Origin: Clostridiales bacterium
GTDB taxonomy: Bacteria; Bacillota; Clostridia; Ch29
Length of the DNA stretch: 33,001 nt
Direction of reading: 5' to 3'
NCBI GenBank assembly: GCA_012523075.1
Contig: JAAYJF010000025.1
Coordinates: 1-33,001 of the forward strand
Part shown: positions 29,522 to 33,001 of the stretch, one piece after another
Numbering within the stretch: the stretch's first letter is position 1
How the letters are laid out: each line of letters begins with the position of its first letter
The notes under the pieces: generated by a model
Told to the model about the DNA's origin: nothing
The model's database searches: none
Seen by the model: the letters and a program-made list of their open reading frames with translations, nothing else
Made by a program: the position numbers and the translations under genes

Positions 29522-29577
29522 TCCCAGATTATTTACTACCCTATTATATTATTAGCCTGCCAGTATATGCAATACGT

Positions 29578-30168
29578 TTATCGTTTTTCCCACAACTTAC
29601 GAATTTTGGTCTCAAGGTCCTGCAACGTACCGGTGTTTTCAATAACGACGTCGGCATATCTTTCCTTCTCCTCCATTGGCATCTGGGAGTTTATAATATT
29701 TTCCGCCTTTTCCTGTGACATCCCGTCCCTTGTCATAAGCCTTTCAACCTGGGTCTTCCTGTCCGCCCAGACAAGCCACAGGCAGTCAACCAGTCTCCGA
29801 AGACCCATCTCGATAAGTATCGCAGCGTCCACAACTACCGTCCGAGTACTTTGATCTCCTTCCAGTTTTTTTATTTTCTCTTCCACCCTTGCAGTCATAG
29901 CGGGATGCACTATAGCGTTTAGCCTCTCTAGTTTTTCCCTGTCTGCGAACACCAAATCCCCCATCTTCTTTCTGTCAAGGCTGCCGTCCGGCTGCAGCAT
30001 ATCCTCACCAAACTGTGCGGCAATTTCTTTAAGGCAGGGGCTTCCCTTTTCCACCACTTCCCTTCCTATCAGGTCCACGTCTATTATATAAGCCCCCAGG
30101 CCCCTTAATATTTCGCTGACGGTAGATTTACCGGTTGCCGCACCTCCCGTAAGCCCAATCTTTAACAA
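29578..30168 (-). CDS. coaE: Dephospho-CoA kinase
   Basis: About 196 residues. P-loop GLTGGAATGKST at the N-terminus, DVDLIGREVVEKG, and a lid region with WADRKTQVERLMTRDGMSQEKA; ends TKIRKLWEKR. It adds the 3'-phosphate to dephospho-CoA, the last step of coenzyme A synthesis. The track's start at 30240 adds 24 residues encoded by a dispersed repeat; GGAGGCGGGG 3-8 nt before a TTG at 30166-30168 (LKIGLTGG) marks the real start. It follows polA, and the repeat fills the space between. Confidence 0.96.
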   Translation of the reverse strand: MLKIGLTGGAATGKSTVSEILRGLGAYIIDVDLIGREVVEKGSPCLKEIAAQFGEDMLQPDGSLDRKKMGDLVFADREKLERLNAIVHPAMTARVEEKIKKLEGDQSTRTVVVDAAILIEMGLRRLVDCLWLVWADRKTQVERLMTRDGMSQEKAENIINSQMPMEEKERYADVVIENTGTLQDLETKIRKLWEKR

Positions 30169-30189
30169 TATCCCCGCCTCCCGCCTTGT

Positions 30190-30243
30190 TCCAATTGTCA
30201 GTGCTGAGTGGTCAGTGGTTAGTGAACTACCAGCTACCAACTA
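30190..30243 (-). repeat. Dispersed low-complexity repeat between polA and coaE
   Basis: Minus strand TAGTTGGTAGCTGGTAGTTC followed by variations of ACTAACCACTGACCACTCAGCACTGAC. Its first 17 bases recur after ftcD (20201-20219). It begins with the TAG that stops polA. Confidence 0.75.
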
Positions 30244-32946
30244 TTTCACCTCATACCAATTCCGGCCCACCGACATTTTTATCTCCAGCGGCACCTTTAG
30301 CTTTACAGCGCCTTCCATACATTCTCTAAGGATCGCCTTCACCTTTTCAAGCTCTTCCCTGTGAGCTTCTATTATTAGCTCGTCATGGACCTGCAGCACA
30401 AGCCGGGACCTTAAGTTTTCCTCCTCGAGCTTTTTGCACACCCTATTCATGGCCAGCTTTATTATATCCGCCGCGCTTCCCTGTATAGGCGTGTTCATCG
30501 CCAGCCGTTCCCCGAGATTTCGTATATTCCTGTTGCCGGATGTAAGCTCGGGCAGGTAGCGCACCCTGCCCAGCATTGTTTTTACCATCCCCTGCTTAGC
30601 GCCCTCTTTTATTACCCGGTTCATGTATTCCTTTACCCCGTCAAAAGCTTCAAAATACCTTTTTATATACTCGGCGGCTTTTTTGCGCGGGATGTGCAGG
30701 TTTCTTGCAAGGCCAAAATCGCTTATACCGTATATTATACCAAAGTTTACCGCCTTTGCGCTGTTTCGCATGGCCGGGGTTACCTCCAGCGGTGTTACGT
30801 CAAACACCTGGGCCGCAGTGCGGGTGTGTATATCCTGCTGTTCCTTGAACGCTCTTATAAGGTTCTTATCGCCGGATATGTGCGCAAGGACCCTAAGCTC
30901 TATCTGCGAATAGTCGGCAGCCACAAACAGGTAGTCCTGGTTGCCCGGGATAAAAGCCTTCCTTATCTCCCTGCCCAGCTCCAGTTTTATCGGGATGTTT
31001 TGGAGATTGGGCTCGGTGCTGCTTATCCTGCCGGTGGCGGTCACCGTCTGCTTGAAATTGGAGTGAATCCTGCCGGTTCGCTCGTTTATCTCCCTCACAA
31101 GGCCCTCGGCGTAGGTGGACCTAAGCTTTATTAGCTGACGGTACTCCAGCACCTTCTCCGCAATAGGATGCCTGTCCTTAAGAACTTCCAGCACCTCCAC
31201 ATCGGTGGAGTATCCGGTCTTGGTCTTCTTTACAGGCGGCAAACCCAGCTTAACAAACATTACCTCCCCAAGCTGTTTTGTAGAGTTAATATTGAACTCC
31301 TCCCCCGCCAGGGAGTATATTTCCTCCGTCAGCGTATCTATGCTTTGGTGCAGTTTGCCGGAAAACTCCTCCAGTGCTTTCCGGTCAACCCTTATGCCGG
31401 TAAGCTGCATGCTCGCCAGCACCTGCACTAGGGGCAGTTCCACGCTGTGGGCCAGGTCTTCCATACCGGTATCCCTTAGTTTCTCTTCCATAACACTTTT
31501 AAGGGAGAACATGCACCTTACCCTGGCAGCCAGATACCCGCATACAGCCTCCATTTCTATCCGGTTAAACTCTACTGCGTTTTTACCTTTGCCGGCTATT
31601 TCCTCCAAACCGGCAATATTTTCTCCCAGGTATTTTATCGCTATTTTCTCCAGGTCATAGCTGCTGGCTGTCGGGTCTAAAAGGTACGCAAATATTTCCG
31701 AATCAAAGGTATAGTTGACAAGTTTTATGCCCCATTTATAAAGGGCTATTATATCCTGTTTAAGATGATGCCCCAGCTTCTGAATCCCTTCGTCCTCCAT
31801 TATCGGCTTTAGCGCACAAAAAACCTCCGCCGCATCCAGGGTGTACCCCTCATGGCCTATGGGTATATATACGCCGTCTCGCTGGCTCCAAGCGATGGAT
31901 ATGCCGTATACTTCAAACTCTATATCGTCGTCGGTACTGGTAACTATTTCAAAGGCCATGCACTTGTTTTGCCGTATGTTCCCCAGTACCCTGTCCATTC
32001 CTTCAAGGGTTTCAAGGCAGGTATAATTGCATTCCGGCGTTTCCCTGTCTGGAATGCTGGGCATATCTCCCCTGCCGAAAAGTCTTCTGGCCCTTTCTAT
32101 CAGGCTGTTAAACTCTAGTTCCGAAAGCTTTACCGCCACCTCGTCGTCATCAGGATGAGGCCTTCCGCACCGGCTGGTATCAAAAACAGCGGGTATATCC
32201 CTGCAAATGGTGGCAAGCTTTTTGCTCAAAACCGCCTGCTGTACGTTTGAGATTAGGTTTTGCTTAAGTCTACCCTCCGGCATATTGTCTACGTCCTCCA
32301 GCACCGCCTCAAGGCTGCCGTACTTATGTAAGAGTTTCAGGGCAGTTTTTTCTCCTACCCCCGGGACCCCTGGTATGTTGTCGGATTTATCCCCCATAAG
32401 CCCCTTCAGGTCAGCAAGCCTTAAGGGCTCTAAACCATACCTTTCCTTTACACCCCGCACGTCAAACAGTTCAAAGTCGGATACTCCTTTTTTGGTATAG
32501 ATAACCTTCACGCCATCGCTCACAAGCTGAAGCGCATCCCTGTCCCCGGTTACAATTAACACTTCCATTCCTTCCTCTTCCCCGTGCCGGGAAAGGGTGC
32601 CGATTATATCGTCCGCTTCAAATCCGGCTGCCTCAAGACGGTTTATATCCATAGCGTCCAAAAGGTCCTTTAGAACCGGCATCTGCGCCGCCAGGTCCTC
32701 CGGCATACCCTTCCTCTGGGCCTTGTAATTGGAGTATTCGTTATGGCGAAAGGTAGCTTCCTTCCTGTCAAAGGCGACGCTTATGTAATCCGGATTGTAC
32801 TCCTCCAGTATTTTAAAGAGCATGGTAATAAAACCGTAAACTGCGTTGGTGGGCAGCCCCTTTTTTGTAGTAAGGGGCGGTAATGCATAAAAAGCCCTGT
32901 TTACAAGGCTGTTCCCATCGATAACTATCATTCTGGGTTTTTCCAA
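30241..32946 (-). CDS. polA: DNA polymerase I
   Basis: 901 residues. N-terminal 5'-nuclease domain (1 to ~290: FIDGNSLVNRAFYALP-type start, EADDIIGTL, GDKSDNIPGVPGVGEKTA), a degenerate 3'-5' exonuclease domain, and a family A polymerase domain with motif A ADYSQIELRVLAHIS, motif B RNSAKAVNFGIIYG and motif C LQVHDELIIE. The exonuclease metal ligands appear lost (the DxE of Exo I reads FEIV; no acidic pair in Exo III), as in many Firmicutes enzymes, so it probably lacks proofreading. It fills gaps and removes RNA primers. TTG start at 32944-32946 behind GAGAGGAAGTGG; the ATG at 32929-32931 is the alternative. Confidence 0.98.
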   Translation of the reverse strand: MEKPRMIVIDGNSLVNRAFYALPPLTTKKGLPTNAVYGFITMLFKILEEYNPDYISVAFDRKEATFRHNEYSNYKAQRKGMPEDLAAQMPVLKDLLDAMDINRLEAAGFEADDIIGTLSRHGEEEGMEVLIVTGDRDALQLVSDGVKVIYTKKGVSDFELFDVRGVKERYGLEPLRLADLKGLMGDKSDNIPGVPGVGEKTALKLLHKYGSLEAVLEDVDNMPEGRLKQNLISNVQQAVLSKKLATICRDIPAVFDTSRCGRPHPDDDEVAVKLSELEFNSLIERARRLFGRGDMPSIPDRETPECNYTCLETLEGMDRVLGNIRQNKCMAFEIVTSTDDDIEFEVYGISIAWSQRDGVYIPIGHEGYTLDAAEVFCALKPIMEDEGIQKLGHHLKQDIIALYKWGIKLVNYTFDSEIFAYLLDPTASSYDLEKIAIKYLGENIAGLEEIAGKGKNAVEFNRIEMEAVCGYLAARVRCMFSLKSVMEEKLRDTGMEDLAHSVELPLVQVLASMQLTGIRVDRKALEEFSGKLHQSIDTLTEEIYSLAGEEFNINSTKQLGEVMFVKLGLPPVKKTKTGYSTDVEVLEVLKDRHPIAEKVLEYRQLIKLRSTYAEGLVREINERTGRIHSNFKQTVTATGRISSTEPNLQNIPIKLELGREIRKAFIPGNQDYLFVAADYSQIELRVLAHISGDKNLIRAFKEQQDIHTRTAAQVFDVTPLEVTPAMRNSAKAVNFGIIYGISDFGLARNLHIPRKKAAEYIKRYFEAFDGVKEYMNRVIKEGAKQGMVKTMLGRVRYLPELTSGNRNIRNLGERLAMNTPIQGSAADIIKLAMNRVCKKLEEENLRSRLVLQVHDELIIEAHREELEKVKAILRECMEGAVKLKVPLEIKMSVGRNWYEVK

Positions 32947-32960
32947 CTAATCCACTTCCT

Positions 32961-33001
32961 CTCCACTTCTCACTTCCCACATCCCACATCCCACATCCCA
33001 C
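32961..33001. repeat. Short tandem repeat (CCCACAT)n upstream of polA, continuing off the edge
   Basis: Plus strand CCCACAT repeated about 3.7 times from 32976, next to CTCCACTTCTCACTT. The polA ribosome binding site lies just outside it. Array length cannot be judged because the window ends. Confidence 0.8.

Noticed and set aside
30169-30240. The N-terminal extension of coaE in the ORF track (MVAGSSLTTDHSALTIG...)
   Set aside because: It is translated dispersed repeat; a proper ribosome binding site precedes the TTG at 30168 and homologues begin at the P-loop strand.
32961-33001. CCCACAT repeats as a CRISPR array
   Set aside because: Seven-base units without spacers; simple tandem repeat.
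32813-33001. 62-residue ORF at the right edge
   Set aside because: It overlaps polA in another frame and its start is translated tandem repeat (MGCGMWDVG...).

Overview
The window reads as chromosomal DNA of an anaerobic, probably spore-forming member of the Clostridia (Peptococcaceae/Desulfotomaculum-like Firmicutes). This rests on strong GGAGG ribosome binding sites, frequent GTG/TTG starts, an S-box (SAM-I) riboswitch on metNIQ, two molybdenum-cofactor-type riboswitches, a [FeFe]-hydrogenase-like sensory cluster, and a 32-residue YjcZ-like small protein. I do not name a species. Every gene I can support lies on the minus strand, so transcription runs from high to low coordinates. The plus-strand ORFs in the track look like shadows.

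From right to left: (1) 27.8-33.0 kb, housekeeping genes: polA, coaE, a lytic transglycosylase, a nicotinate phosphoribosyltransferase and an orphan oligopeptide-type binding lipoprotein. (2) 23.3-26.2 kb: a compact regulatory stack (promoter, tRNA-Leu(GAG), terminator, promoter, SAM-I riboswitch, terminator) followed by metN-metI-metQ for methionine uptake. (3) 19.4-23.2 kb: hutU-ftcD-fchA, the later steps of histidine degradation that feed one-carbon units into tetrahydrofolate; hutH and hutI are not here. (4) 17.2-19.2 kb: a YjcZ-like microprotein, a membrane-anchored SPOR-domain protein and the start of (5) 14.2-18.0 kb, a signalling-type cluster: DRTGG protein, RsbT/W-like ATPase, a [FeFe]-hydrogenase-like protein with an altered active-site motif, a second DRTGG protein, a PHP phosphoesterase and a second GHKL ATPase.

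(6) 1.2-14.2 kb is the most unusual part: an aldehyde-oxidoreductase island read from a molybdenum-cofactor-type riboswitch. It encodes a C_GCAxxG_C_C protein, a two-[2Fe-2S] molybdenum hydroxylase (Mop type), an FAD/Fe-S/CCG-domain electron-transfer protein, a small zinc-ribbon redox protein, a radical SAM protein (TrsS-like), a methyltransferase (TrsM-like), an AMP-dependent CoA-ligase-like protein, a PpnP-like nucleoside phosphorylase, a MobA/MocA-like nucleotidyltransferase fused to a ModE-like DNA-binding domain, XdhC, and a THEP1-type NTPase fused to a second methyltransferase. From memory, several of these match the families named after Desulfovibrio vulgaris DVU_1551-DVU_1559. Their joint biochemistry is unassigned as far as I know. 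I infer a maturation or tailoring pathway for the molybdenum enzyme, its cofactor or its partner.

(7) At the left end, a second riboswitch with its own promoter and terminator, plus a Rex-like palindrome, precedes a NuoE/HndA-type subunit and a truncated HndB-like ferredoxin. These are probably the first genes of an NAD-linked formate dehydrogenase or hydrogenase operon that continues outside the window.

Two families of short dispersed repeats occupy gene boundaries (metI/metQ, below fchA, polA/coaE, ftcD/fchA). No CRISPR array, transposase, rRNA or integrase was seen.
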